Shown here one piece after another: positions 35,864 through 45,060 of a DNA stretch of 64,000 bases. Position numbers and translations under genes: made by a program. The notes under the pieces were generated by a model, which saw only the letters and a program-made list of their open reading frames with translations, was not told the DNA's origin and did not search any database. How positions within the stretch are numbered: the stretch's first letter is position 1; every line of letters begins with the position of its first letter. The stretch comes from Parabacteroides sp. Its GTDB lineage: Bacteria > Bacteroidota > Bacteroidia > Bacteroidales > Tannerellaceae. The stretch spans positions 1 through 64,000 of the forward strand of contig JAGPJL010000001.1 in assembly GCA_018054455.1 (NCBI GenBank). The letters run 5' to 3'.

Positions 35864-38236
35864 TCATTTCTTTACCATCGGATGCAGATTGATTACTCCC
35901 TGAGGTTTCATTACCTCGAGGGTTTTCACCTTTCTGCTTTTGGCTATTTTCTGTCCTACAGAGTCGCGGACATCTGCCGACGATGCCGCCACCATCCATT
36001 GGTATTCTCCTTTGTCCAACTCCCACGAAGCCGACTTCTCGTTATAGGAGGCCATGTCCATCACATTCCATGTAAGCGTAAGTGTCTGACTTTCTCCCGG
36101 TTCAAGCAGGTGAGTCTTGCCGAAGGTTTTCAGCTCTTTGGAAGGTTTGTCGAGAGATCCCTTCGGTGCTTTCACGTAAACTTGTACGGCTTCACGACCG
36201 GCATATTTACCTGTGTTTTTAATAGTTACTTTTAACTCGCAACGATCTCCCTCGATAGAGGCACTTTCAATATCGTAATTGAAGTTGGTGTAACTTAGTC
36301 CGTGTCCGAAAGGATAAGATACCTCTTTGCCGAAAGTGTCGAAATAGCGGTAGCCAACATAAATACCTTCCTCGTAGTTGGTAAAGTCGACGTTACGTTC
36401 CGGCATTTTAGGTTTCTCTTCTTTTTTATCTGACTTAAAATTCATACCTGTACCCATGGCAAACGAAGGCATCTTGAACTCATAATCGGAAGGAAAGTTG
36501 GCATCCGAAGGTGCATCGCCATAGTTGACAGCCAGAGTCATCGGTAACTTGCCCGAAGGATTTACTTTTCCTGTGAGCACATCGGCAATGCAATTGCCAA
36601 CTTCCTGTCCCGGTTGAAAGGCACAAATTACTGCATCGGCCAACCCTTTCCAAGAAGCAGTTTCCACCGGGCTGCAAATGTTCAGGATAACTACCAGTTT
36701 CTTTCCGGCTGCGCGATAGGCTTCCGATACTTGTTTGATAAGAGCCTTTTCGTTTTCTTTGAGCATGAACTCTCCAATACGACGGTCGCAAGCCTCACCG
36801 CTGGTACGCCCCAGGGTCAGGATGGCAATATCGTTGTCCTGTACCTGCGCAATCATCTCTTCGGCAGTAGGCAGAAACTCTTCAGCACGTTGTAGCGGAG
36901 TGAATGAAAAGGGAGGTCTTCCTTGTGGAAACAGTCGCTTTTGTTCGTCGGCCAGATGCTTTTTGTATTGCTTTATTAGCTTGCTGTCTACTGTATAGCC
37001 AGCTTTGCGCATGCCTTCTACCATCGATACCGTATAGTAACCGATTCCCGTACTGCCAAAACCCATACCCGCCGGCACCATGTCGTACGATGTAGTTCCA
37101 TATAAGGCAACCTTCATTACGCCTTCGGCCAAAGGAAGTGCATCTTTGTTGTCTAGCAAAACGATACCCTCGGCACCTATCTTACGATCAATCTGTGCAT
37201 GGGCTTTCAGGTCTGTTTCGTTGGGATATTGATATCCAGCGTAGGTATGACTTTTCAGAACGAACTCAAGGATACGTTTAACATTCCGGTTAAGGATATC
37301 CTCGTCGAGTGCCCCGTTTTTTACGGCCTCAAAAATTGCTTTGTACTGGCGGTCTTGTCCCGGTTGCAACATATCGTTACCTGCCAACATGGAAGCAACG
37401 GCATCCATACCCGCATTCCAGTCAGACATAACCACACCTTTGTAACCCCATTCGGAACGAAGGATATCTTCTGTAAGCTCCTTGTCTTCGCAGGCGTATT
37501 TGCCGTTCACTTTGTTATAGGAAGTCATGATGCTCCAAGGCTGCGATTCTTTTACAGCTATTTCGAAACATTTCAGATAAAGCTCGCGTAGCGGACGAGT
37601 GGTTAGTCGGGAGTCATTATTATTCCGGTTTGTCTCCTGATTGTTTACCGCAAAGTGTTTAATACAGGTTCCGGTGCCCTGACTTTGAATCCCGTTTATG
37701 TAAGCTGCTGCAATTTTTCCCACCAACAACGGGTCTTCGGAATAGTACTCGTGGTTTCGTCCGCAAAGTACATTACGCATCAGATTAACACCCGGGGCCA
37801 GAAGAACATCCAGTCCGTAGTCTTTAACCTCTTTGCCCAGGGCCTGTCCAATCTGGTAAGCAGCATCCGGGTCGAAGGTGGCAGCTACGGTGGTACTTGA
37901 TGGAAACTCTGTGGCATGATAGGTGTGGCTGTCGAATTCGCGTTTGGGAGCCATTGCCAGACGGTGCGGACCGTCGGCCAGGTAAGCCGAAGGAATGCCT
38001 AAGCGGGGAATGTCATAGGTGCGGCCCGCTGTACCCGGAAACTTAACATCGTCGCCCATAGCCATGCCGCAACCAATAACCATGTGTACTTTTTCTTCCA
38101 GGGTCATTTCCCCTATTACCTCGTCGATGTTTTGGGAGGTAAGCCTTAACTGAACCTCCGGTGAAGGCAGCTGCGCCTGTACTGTCAGCGCTAAACAAGC
38201 CGAGAAAATGGAAATAGATAGTCTTTTCAATTTCAT
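35864..38236 (-). CDS. Glycoside hydrolase family 3 (beta-glucosidase/beta-xylosidase-like)
   Basis: A 790-residue secreted retaining enzyme: signal peptide (about 1-21), GH3 TIM barrel (about 40-330) with 'KHFAVNNQETNRN' and nucleophile D272 in 'VVMSDWNAG', an alpha/beta sandwich domain (about 370-600) and a C-terminal fibronectin-III-like domain (about 690-780). Family members release terminal beta-D-glucose, beta-D-xylose or alpha-L-arabinofuranose. Paired with esterases and SusC/D, a xylan- or glucan-type side-chain role is plausible. It is 169 bp after SusD, with a strong hairpin in the gap. Confidence 0.9.
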   Translation of the reverse strand: MKLKRLSISIFSACLALTVQAQLPSPEVQLRLTSQNIDEVIGEMTLEEKVHMVIGCGMAMGDDVKFPGTAGRTYDIPRLGIPSAYLADGPHRLAMAPKREFDSHTYHATEFPSSTTVAATFDPDAAYQIGQALGKEVKDYGLDVLLAPGVNLMRNVLCGRNHEYYSEDPLLVGKIAAAYINGIQSQGTGTCIKHFAVNNQETNRNNNDSRLTTRPLRELYLKCFEIAVKESQPWSIMTSYNKVNGKYACEDKELTEDILRSEWGYKGVVMSDWNAGMDAVASMLAGNDMLQPGQDRQYKAIFEAVKNGALDEDILNRNVKRILEFVLKSHTYAGYQYPNETDLKAHAQIDRKIGAEGIVLLDNKDALPLAEGVMKVALYGTTSYDMVPAGMGFGSTGIGYYTVSMVEGMRKAGYTVDSKLIKQYKKHLADEQKRLFPQGRPPFSFTPLQRAEEFLPTAEEMIAQVQDNDIAILTLGRTSGEACDRRIGEFMLKENEKALIKQVSEAYRAAGKKLVVILNICSPVETASWKGLADAVICAFQPGQEVGNCIADVLTGKVNPSGKLPMTLAVNYGDAPSDANFPSDYEFKMPSFAMGTGMNFKSDKKEEKPKMPERNVDFTNYEEGIYVGYRYFDTFGKEVSYPFGHGLSYTNFNYDIESASIEGDRCELKVTIKNTGKYAGREAVQVYVKAPKGSLDKPSKELKTFGKTHLLEPGESQTLTLTWNVMDMASYNEKSASWELDKGEYQWMVAASSADVRDSVGQKIAKSRKVKTLEVMKPQGVINLHPMVKK

Positions 38237-38279
38237 AATTTTAAAATGTAATTAAATAAAGTATTCATTTAGTGGTAAC

Positions 38280-38324
38280 GAAGAAATTTTCAGGTAAAGA
38301 TACTACTACACTGAAAATTTCTTC
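38280..38324 (-). promoter_or_regulatory. 14-bp hairpin between susD and GH3
   Basis: GAAGAAATTTTCAG (38280-38293) and CTGAAAATTTCTTC (38311-38324) are exact complements around a 17-nt loop. In the minus-strand transcript it lies about 80 nt after the susD stop and 44 nt before the GH3 start. No U-tract follows, so an internal attenuator or processing/stability hairpin is more likely than a full terminator. Confidence 0.6.
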
Positions 38325-38405
38325 ATTAACATAAATCAATTAATGTAGTATACCCTCCAGATTTGTTTCCTCTTTAATTGTATTGTGTACCACATATATT
38401 AATTA

Positions 38406-39977
38406 TCACCAGTTTTCATTTTGTTTCATGTTGGGATTTAACTCAAGCTCCTTACGTGGGATTGGCAACAGTTTATGCTTCGCCTTGAAACCGTAGGTCG
38501 AATTTTTGAACAAGAACTTAACACCTTCACTTGAGAAAGCCGGAATCTCCTTTCCCTGCTGTCCCATTGCGGCTTCCGCATCGTTCCAACGGGTAAGATC
38601 CTGGAAACGGACACATTCCATACATAGTTCAAGTTGCTTTTCCTTCTTCACATCGTCTAAGGTTACCGCTGATAAATTTGTCAGACGGGCACGAGAGCGA
38701 ATGCGGTTGATATAACTCAAGGCCTTGTTTTTGTCGCCGCCCTGAACATGAGCCTCTGCTGCAAGTAGTAATACTTCGGCGTAACGCATCACGCGGAGGT
38801 TAATATATTGCAGTGCCTGGAAGTAGGACGCATCGTAAATACAATCCTCTTTCAAGGTACGTGTCTTCCACATAAAGTACCCTTCGTGTCCCACCATATT
38901 GGCTCCCGGTTGCAACGAAACTCCTATTTTGCTTAATTGCTCGTAGCTGCGCAGCGTGCTATTCAAGCGATAACCATCTGCACCTTCTCTATCCACAAAA
39001 GCATCATACAACGATTTGCGTGGATTCATAAAACCATAAGTACCCGTTGCGATATATCCGGAGGCTTCGCCGCTTACGGTTAGTTTATCCGAACGCCAGC
39101 CCGTCATCAGGTAGGTCATTGTCAGTATGTCCCAGTTCCACGCCTGTTCAGGATCATTCCTGCGTTGTACTTCAAGCATGGATTCGCAACTTCCGTTAGC
39201 TTCTACGTGGAGTAACTTATCATAAGCTCCTTCGTACAAATCGTATTTACCGGACTCTATAACTTTGTCAAGTATTGAAGCTGCCTCGCTGTACTTTCCT
39301 TGAAAAACGTAAGCCTTTCCCAGCATGGCCTGTGCCACTTCCTTTGTTGTCCGGATGGTGGTTTCTTTATCGTTTACGTTTATCTTTGAGGGTAAAGCGT
39401 TCAGATTGATTGCTTCCGTCAGGTCTTTCTCAATAAAAGCCCATGTGTCTTGCGGACTACTGTTGCCCAATCGATACTCGTCGGGTGTTAGCAGATGGTC
39501 TACGATGGGTGCTGTTCCAAACAGGGTTACCAGTTCGAAATGCGCCCATGCACGGAAAAACTTGGCTTCGGCCAGGGCACGCTTTTTCACATCCGTATCG
39601 GGTTCCATCAGGTCGATTATTAAATTTGCCTTGTAAATGATGCTGTACATACCCGAGTACAAGTTGGCTATCATAGAATGATCTGTATCGAATGTATATT
39701 CATTCAACTGCTCCATTTGAGCGTTGTCTCCACGTGAACCACCTCCACTCCACACGTCGTCGGCCAGTGAGTTTTTCGTCATGAACCAATTGTAGTAGTT
39801 ACTGCTCCAGCTGAAATATAAAGAAGCTAAAGCCTGCATAGCCTCCTGATCTGTTTGGTAAAAGTCTTCCTGACTTCCCATATTCCCATGTTTCGGGATG
39901 TCCAGCCGGTCTTCGCAACCAGTTGTAAACACTGATAGCAATCCCAATAGGCATATATAGATATATCTTGTTTTCAT
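38406..39977 (-). CDS. SusD-like glycan-binding lipoprotein
   Basis: A 523-residue surface lipoprotein (lipobox 'FTTGC', C21) that caps the SusC-like transporter and binds the target oligosaccharide. It has the tetratricopeptide-rich SusD fold. Seen are the N-terminal 'FYQTDQEAMQALASLY', the repeat-region 'ALAEAKFFRAWAHFELVTLFG', and the C-terminal 'NRIRSRARLTNLSAVTLDDVKKEKQLELCMECVRFQDLTRW', as positions typical of the RagB/SusD family. It lies 24 bp after the SusC-like gene. Aromatic ligand-binding residues cannot be assigned without structure comparison. Confidence 0.93.
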   Translation of the reverse strand: MKTRYIYICLLGLLSVFTTGCEDRLDIPKHGNMGSQEDFYQTDQEAMQALASLYFSWSSNYYNWFMTKNSLADDVWSGGGSRGDNAQMEQLNEYTFDTDHSMIANLYSGMYSIIYKANLIIDLMEPDTDVKKRALAEAKFFRAWAHFELVTLFGTAPIVDHLLTPDEYRLGNSSPQDTWAFIEKDLTEAINLNALPSKINVNDKETTIRTTKEVAQAMLGKAYVFQGKYSEAASILDKVIESGKYDLYEGAYDKLLHVEANGSCESMLEVQRRNDPEQAWNWDILTMTYLMTGWRSDKLTVSGEASGYIATGTYGFMNPRKSLYDAFVDREGADGYRLNSTLRSYEQLSKIGVSLQPGANMVGHEGYFMWKTRTLKEDCIYDASYFQALQYINLRVMRYAEVLLLAAEAHVQGGDKNKALSYINRIRSRARLTNLSAVTLDDVKKEKQLELCMECVRFQDLTRWNDAEAAMGQQGKEIPAFSSEGVKFLFKNSTYGFKAKHKLLPIPRKELELNPNMKQNENW

Positions 39978-40001
39978 TATTCTTATTGTAATTTGTGGTT
40001 T

Positions 40002-43000
40002 TTAAAATTCAATATTAAAGCCTAATACGACCTTCTTCGAACAAGGATAAGAACCTTTGTCAACACCCATTCCCGAAGTTGAGTTGGCAGCCGACTCAGG
40101 ATCGAATCCGGGATATTTTGTAAATGTAAAAAAGTCGTCCAGTGAACCGTACACACGAAGGTTGTTCACAAATATCTTCTTTAACCATACTTTAGGGAGG
40201 GAATATCCTAACTGTATCTGCTTAATTTTAAAGAAAGATCCGTCGTACACCAAAGCATCAGAAGTTTGATATTTATCCATGTTCTGGGCACCGGCGCGGG
40301 GAACATTGCCGGACTTGTTGTCTGCAGTCCAGCGATTGTCGTAGAACACCTCTTTCAGTTTATTGGATGCAGCATAGTCGGGGCGATTAATGCAATTGAA
40401 GATATCGTTACCCTGAGACCCGGTGCCAAAGAGAGTAAAATCGACCCCTTTCCAACTCGTTGTCAACGTAATGCCATAGGTAAAATCGGGGATAGCGTCA
40501 CCTATATAGTCCAAATCGCCATCGTTCAAGTCGCCACTATCATCCAAATCATAAAAAGTGGGATTACCTGTTTCCGGATTAACGCCCTTAAATTTATAGC
40601 CACGGAAGTAGTACACCGGATAACCTTCTTCAAAATAAGTAATGGTACTGGTGTGGAAGTTAACTCCATTTATGCGGGTAATGGACGGATCAACGTAGGT
40701 AACTTTGTTCTTTAAAGTGGCCAGGTTGGCGCGTAGACTGTAATGGAAGTCTCCGATATGGTCTCTCCAACCCAGCTCAAACTCCAAACCTTTGTTATTT
40801 ACGTTACCTGCATTCATCGGAGACGTAATTCCCCCAACAATCAGAGAAGGTGTAGTCCCGTTTACAAGTAAGTCTTTGGTCTTTTTGTCAAAATAGTCCA
40901 CACCTAAAATCAGACGGTCCTTCAAGAATCGCGCATCAACACCGATATTGATCTGCTCGGATGTTTCCCATTTCAGCTTATCGTTACCCATAGATGAGGG
41001 AGCTACGGCATTGAAGTAATAATTGCCTGTTCCAAAAGGATAGAGACCTTTCAGAGCCATGTCCGTACTATAAGGATAACCGCTGAGTGCAGCAAGACTA
41101 CCGTTTTGTCCCCAGCTGGCGCGCAACTTGAGGCTGCTCACATGCTGTTTCAACGGAGCAAAGAATTCTTCTTCTGAAATCGTCCATCCGGCAGATACTG
41201 CAGGAAAGTATCCCCAACGGTTGGAGGAGGGAAGTTGAGATAGATCGGCAGCATCTGCACGGAGCGAACCCTGCAAAAGGTAACGACCAGCAAATTCGTA
41301 ACCCAAACGGCCGAAGTAAGAGAGCTTGGCTGTACGTATCTTCTCTCCTGCTACACCCTTGGTTGCCGAAGCCGAACCATAGTTCAGGTAATAGAACAGC
41401 GGATCGTTCTTCTTTATAGCATCCTCGCTGTTGGACGAAAGACTTCCATATACATTGTCGCTTGTCGATTCCTGATAAGACGTACCAACCATTCCAGTCA
41501 CAGTGTGTTGTCCGAAACGCTTCATGTAGTTGGCAAAATTCTCCCATTGATAGTAGATGCTGGTGGATGATGTGGCATTGAGGCTCACATAATCGCGGCT
41601 CTGCGTGGAATTACCGTAGAAAGGCAAGTCTGTGGTTGACTGACGTGTTCCGGACAACCGGTAACCGAAACGAGACGTAAACGTGAAACTTTTGAAAGGC
41701 TTGAAGTCGGTGTAAATAGACCCATTTACGTTAAAACCGCTGTTCTTTCCGATGTTATTGTCACGCATGATCATGGGATGATACTGTTCTCCGGCAAAAT
41801 ACTTGGAGACAGCGTAATAGTCTCCGTTCTCGTTCTTGAGCAGATGTTTTCCATTATCCAATGCAGTCTGCATGTGGGCAGGCAGTTTGTCTGCCGCGTA
41901 GGTGTTGGGAGTCAGAGGGTCCAATTGGAGAATTGAGGTGAGTAAGCTACCGTATTCGTTGTTCATCGATACGTTACGTATATTGTATTTCTCTATTTGG
42001 TTCGTGGTACCCACTTTTAGCCAGGGCTTGATTTCATATTCGGAATTGATGGTTGCCGTCAGACGTTTGTACACATCAACGTCGCCTTTTACAATTCCAT
42101 TATTGTCAAGATAGGTCAGCGAGAGATAGTAATTTCCTTGTTCTCCGCCATTGGTAAACGACACATTATGCTTTTGCATTTGGCTTTTCTCAAATGCCAC
42201 GTCGGTCCAGGCTGTATTCGTCACACCGTCCCAACCTTTTACAAGTTCGTTTTCTGTGAAGGTTTGCGCCTCTACCATATAGTCGATATACTGCTCCGCA
42301 TTCAACATGGATGGAATACGAGCCAGCGATTGCGATGACCATTGGAAATCGTAGGAAATTTTTCCTTGTCCCGACTTGCCCTTCTTGGTCGTGATAAGCA
42401 CAACACCGTTCCCGGCTTCGGCACCATAAATGGCAGCAGAGGCTGCATCTTTGAGCACTTCCATCGATGCAATGTCATTCGGATCGATACCGCTGATGTC
42501 GCTCAGGCGGATACCGTCTACCACGTAAAGTGGATTGGATGATGCGTTGGAAGAGTACCCTCTTACGCGTACTGTGGGCGAAGCACCCGGTGCAGCCGAG
42601 GTTTGGATAACCTGCACACCGGCTGTTTTTCCTTGCAAAGCAGCCGGAGCGTTGCTGATGGTCCGGTTTTCAAGATCTTCGGCCTTTACTTGCGAGATGG
42701 CGCCTGTTACGGAACTTTTCTTCTGAACACCATAACCCACCACGATGACCTCTTCCAGGGTTTTACTGTCTTCCTTTAGTTGAATGTTCATCTGGCCTGC
42801 AAGGGCTTTCTTTTCCTGAGTTACATAGCCGATGTAGGAGAATACAACTGTGGCTCCTTGCTTTACAGACAAGCTATAGTTGCCGTCAAGGTCGCTCATC
42901 ACACCGTTGGTGGTCCCTTTTTCAACTATACTTACCCCAATCATGGGTTCTTTCAGGTCGTCTGTAATGCGACCTGAAACTTTTACTGGCCCCTGTGCTA

Positions 43001-43070
43001 ACATGTAAGGCACGGATACCAACAGAAAAAGCACCTTTATAAGTAGCTTTTTCACTGATTTGCTTTTCAT
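40002..43070 (-). CDS. SusC-like TonB-dependent transporter
   Basis: A 1022-residue outer-membrane importer. After a signal peptide (about 1-26) comes the carboxypeptidase-regulatory-like domain ('VSGRITDDLKEPMIGVSI'), a TonB box/plug start ('LEEVIVVGYG'), the plug with 'NPLYVVDGIRLSDISGIDPNDIASMEVL', and a beta-barrel ending in phenylalanine ('LGFNIEF'). It imports oligosaccharides with the SusD partner encoded 24 bp downstream. I use ATG 43070, where the signal peptide begins; an upstream ATG at 43082 is equally possible. A 15-bp hairpin lies between the carboxylesterase stop and this start. Confidence 0.94.
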   Translation of the reverse strand: MKSKSVKKLLIKVLFLLVSVPYMLAQGPVKVSGRITDDLKEPMIGVSIVEKGTTNGVMSDLDGNYSLSVKQGATVVFSYIGYVTQEKKALAGQMNIQLKEDSKTLEEVIVVGYGVQKKSSVTGAISQVKAEDLENRTISNAPAALQGKTAGVQVIQTSAAPGASPTVRVRGYSSNASSNPLYVVDGIRLSDISGIDPNDIASMEVLKDAASAAIYGAEAGNGVVLITTKKGKSGQGKISYDFQWSSQSLARIPSMLNAEQYIDYMVEAQTFTENELVKGWDGVTNTAWTDVAFEKSQMQKHNVSFTNGGEQGNYYLSLTYLDNNGIVKGDVDVYKRLTATINSEYEIKPWLKVGTTNQIEKYNIRNVSMNNEYGSLLTSILQLDPLTPNTYAADKLPAHMQTALDNGKHLLKNENGDYYAVSKYFAGEQYHPMIMRDNNIGKNSGFNVNGSIYTDFKPFKSFTFTSRFGYRLSGTRQSTTDLPFYGNSTQSRDYVSLNATSSTSIYYQWENFANYMKRFGQHTVTGMVGTSYQESTSDNVYGSLSSNSEDAIKKNDPLFYYLNYGSASATKGVAGEKIRTAKLSYFGRLGYEFAGRYLLQGSLRADAADLSQLPSSNRWGYFPAVSAGWTISEEEFFAPLKQHVSSLKLRASWGQNGSLAALSGYPYSTDMALKGLYPFGTGNYYFNAVAPSSMGNDKLKWETSEQINIGVDARFLKDRLILGVDYFDKKTKDLLVNGTTPSLIVGGITSPMNAGNVNNKGLEFELGWRDHIGDFHYSLRANLATLKNKVTYVDPSITRINGVNFHTSTITYFEEGYPVYYFRGYKFKGVNPETGNPTFYDLDDSGDLNDGDLDYIGDAIPDFTYGITLTTSWKGVDFTLFGTGSQGNDIFNCINRPDYAASNKLKEVFYDNRWTADNKSGNVPRAGAQNMDKYQTSDALVYDGSFFKIKQIQLGYSLPKVWLKKIFVNNLRVYGSLDDFFTFTKYPGFDPESAANSTSGMGVDKGSYPCSKKVVLGFNIEF

Positions 43071-43113
43071 AATTCTTTTCATTAAGTTATTAACTAGATT
43101 GATTACTGTGTGT

Positions 43114-43152
43114 TCCTGGTTTATTCCCAATCTTGCAGGGAACAAACCAGGA
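43114..43152 (-). promoter_or_regulatory. 15-bp hairpin between the carboxylesterase and susC
   Basis: TCCTGGTTTATTCCC (43114-43128) pairs with GGGAACAAACCAGGA (43138-43152) with one mismatch and a 9-nt loop. In the minus-strand transcript it lies about 43 nt after the esterase stop and 43 nt before the SusC start. There is no U-tract in that direction. It could separate the esterase message from the susCD message. Confidence 0.6.
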
Positions 43153-43195
43153 GGTAATTTTTTTACTTCGAAATATTGTATGGTTTTTCAACGGT

Positions 43196-44851
43196 TCAGA
43201 AGCCACGAGTTGGGAAAGCTCTTACAAGCTCCATCAACTCCTTATCATGATTATACTTCACTTCGCAGGTGTTATCGAAGCACATCGTCGATCCCTTTTC
43301 GGAAGTATAAGGATCCCACTTGGGCAGGCCATTGTGGTTGGGATTGCCTGTCCGGGCAAAATTTATCCAGGCGTTGCTCATCTTCTCTGCCAGAATTTGC
43401 GCTTTGCGGTTGCCTCCAGTCATACTTGCATGACGTGTTACATTGTCGAAAACAAAAGGTATCTCCATGCAGTGCGTACTTCGTAGGATGCCGTTCATTA
43501 CGGGTGATTCCCAGGTAAAAAGATACATATACACCGGTGCCCCCTGTTGCGCGGCTTTCAGTCGTGCCTGTTCCACGGCACCGGGACGAAAGATAAAGTC
43601 AACATCCACCAGGTCCTTAGGTTGATAGTGAGGGTATGCCTTTTCAAACGCTGCAAGAAAATCGTTGGTGTGGTTTCCGTATTTCTGATTGAGTAACTCT
43701 ATGGCCTTTTCTTTTGTGATGGTTCTATACGCTGGAACATAGGTGCTCATGGTGAATTCGTGCAGAGTAGTTCCTATCATAACAGGTATATCCTTACTCT
43801 GCATCGGAGCCTGAGGATCGAAAGGTTGTGCGGGTAATACATCGCCATCCACAGTTGGCGCCCAACCGAAAATGAAAGAGGAAATACCCTCTTTTTCCGC
43901 TTCGGACTTTACTTTCTTTATGGCTGTTTCGCCGGCGGCCAACAGCTTTTCATAAGGTATTTTTTGTAACTCGTCGAGCTGAGAGGGTTTCAGTCCCAAT
44001 TCCTCAACAACGGCCATACCGATGCGTCGTGAATACTTTGATTCCATCGTTCGAAGCATTGAACCGCTCTGGATAATGGCTTTGTGGAACAACCCCTTTG
44101 CCGATGGAGTAGCAAGTAGTGTGGAGACTTTGCCTCCTCCGCCCGACTGACCGAATATAGTTACATTCTGTGCATCGCCTCCGAACGAAGCTATATTCTT
44201 GTTTATCCACTGAAGTGCAGCAACTAAGTCAAGCAGCCCCACATTTCCTGATTTGGCAAATTTGTCGCCATAGGCTGAGAGGTCCAGAAAACCCAGTGCG
44301 TTGAGTCGGTGGTTTAGGGTTACAACAACTACATCTCCATTCCTTGCCAGATTGCTTCCATCGTACGAAGGTAATTCCTGTCCGCTGCCAGCTGAATAGC
44401 CTCCTCCGTGAAGCCATACCATGACGGGACGTTTTTTGCCGTCCTTTAATCCGGGTGTCCAGATGTTTACTCGCAGGCAGTCTTCGTCGGTGAACCCATC
44501 GTTCCAGTTGAAGGCAAAAGCCGATTCGTCGTTATACCAACCTGTGCGTTTACCCTGCGGGCAGGTCGGACCGTAGGCCCTGCTACTGCGTATTCCTTCC
44601 CATTTTGCAACAGGAGCGGGAGGCATGAAGCGTTCGGCTTTGGCATAAGGAATCCCTTTGTATATATACACCCTGTTTTCTTGATATCCGGCAACAGTCC
44701 CATATTCTGTTTCCGCAATTGCATACGTGTCGGATGCCTGGATTTCGCCATCGGCTTGTACTTCTTGTTTATTCCATTTTACCATTCCTCCGCAAGATGA
44801 TAAGAGGAGGGTTGATGAAAATAAGAACAATGTGAATGATAGTTTTTTCAT
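43196..44851 (-). CDS. Type-B carboxylesterase lipoprotein
   Basis: A 551-residue predicted lipoprotein (lipobox 'LLSSC', C20) of the type-B carboxylesterase (para-nitrobenzyl esterase) family. Motifs are 'EDCLRVNIWTP', oxyanion 'WLHGGGYSAG', nucleophile S236 in 'FGQSGGGG', a glutamate near 'TTLHEF' and the catalytic histidine in 'STHCMEIPFVF'. In glycan loci such enzymes remove acyl or aromatic esters from polysaccharides. It is the first gene of the minus-strand operon and is divergent from the HTCS regulator. Its promoter is not clear: the best -7-like element (TAATATTG on the minus strand, 44883-44890) has one mismatch. Confidence 0.87.
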   Translation of the reverse strand: MKKLSFTLFLFSSTLLLSSCGGMVKWNKQEVQADGEIQASDTYAIAETEYGTVAGYQENRVYIYKGIPYAKAERFMPPAPVAKWEGIRSSRAYGPTCPQGKRTGWYNDESAFAFNWNDGFTDEDCLRVNIWTPGLKDGKKRPVMVWLHGGGYSAGSGQELPSYDGSNLARNGDVVVVTLNHRLNALGFLDLSAYGDKFAKSGNVGLLDLVAALQWINKNIASFGGDAQNVTIFGQSGGGGKVSTLLATPSAKGLFHKAIIQSGSMLRTMESKYSRRIGMAVVEELGLKPSQLDELQKIPYEKLLAAGETAIKKVKSEAEKEGISSFIFGWAPTVDGDVLPAQPFDPQAPMQSKDIPVMIGTTLHEFTMSTYVPAYRTITKEKAIELLNQKYGNHTNDFLAAFEKAYPHYQPKDLVDVDFIFRPGAVEQARLKAAQQGAPVYMYLFTWESPVMNGILRSTHCMEIPFVFDNVTRHASMTGGNRKAQILAEKMSNAWINFARTGNPNHNGLPKWDPYTSEKGSTMCFDNTCEVKYNHDKELMELVRAFPTRGF

Positions 44852-44922
44852 GGTAGCTTAATTTTCTTATTTTTTACATTGGCAATATTACTTCCTTTCC
44901 TCCGGAAGGATTGTCTCCTGCA

Positions 44923-44991
44923 TTCAAACGGTTTTCATTTACGTTCAAAATCATTGTTCTCTATGTTCAAATGTTTGTTCTTTTGTTCAAA
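44923..44991. repeat. Phased TTCAAA direct repeats between the HTCS and its locus
   Basis: TTCAAA occurs at 44923, 44944, 44966 and 44986 (steps 21, 22 and 20 bp). In the last three copies it extends to GTTCAAA, followed about 12 bp on by another GTTC. The array lies between the divergent carboxylesterase and HTCS starts, on one face of the helix. It is a good candidate binding array for the AraC-type domain of the HTCS. Confidence 0.6.
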
Positions 44992-45060
44992 TGGAACCAT
45001 GCTACAAGCTATAGTCCGATTTTTATGTTTATTTTCGCATCGCAACTAACAAATCGGACT

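Noticed and set aside
44911..45060. 50-residue N-terminal extension of the HTCS
   Set aside because: It crosses the phased repeats and probable promoter; ATG 45061 precedes a normal signal/anchor segment.
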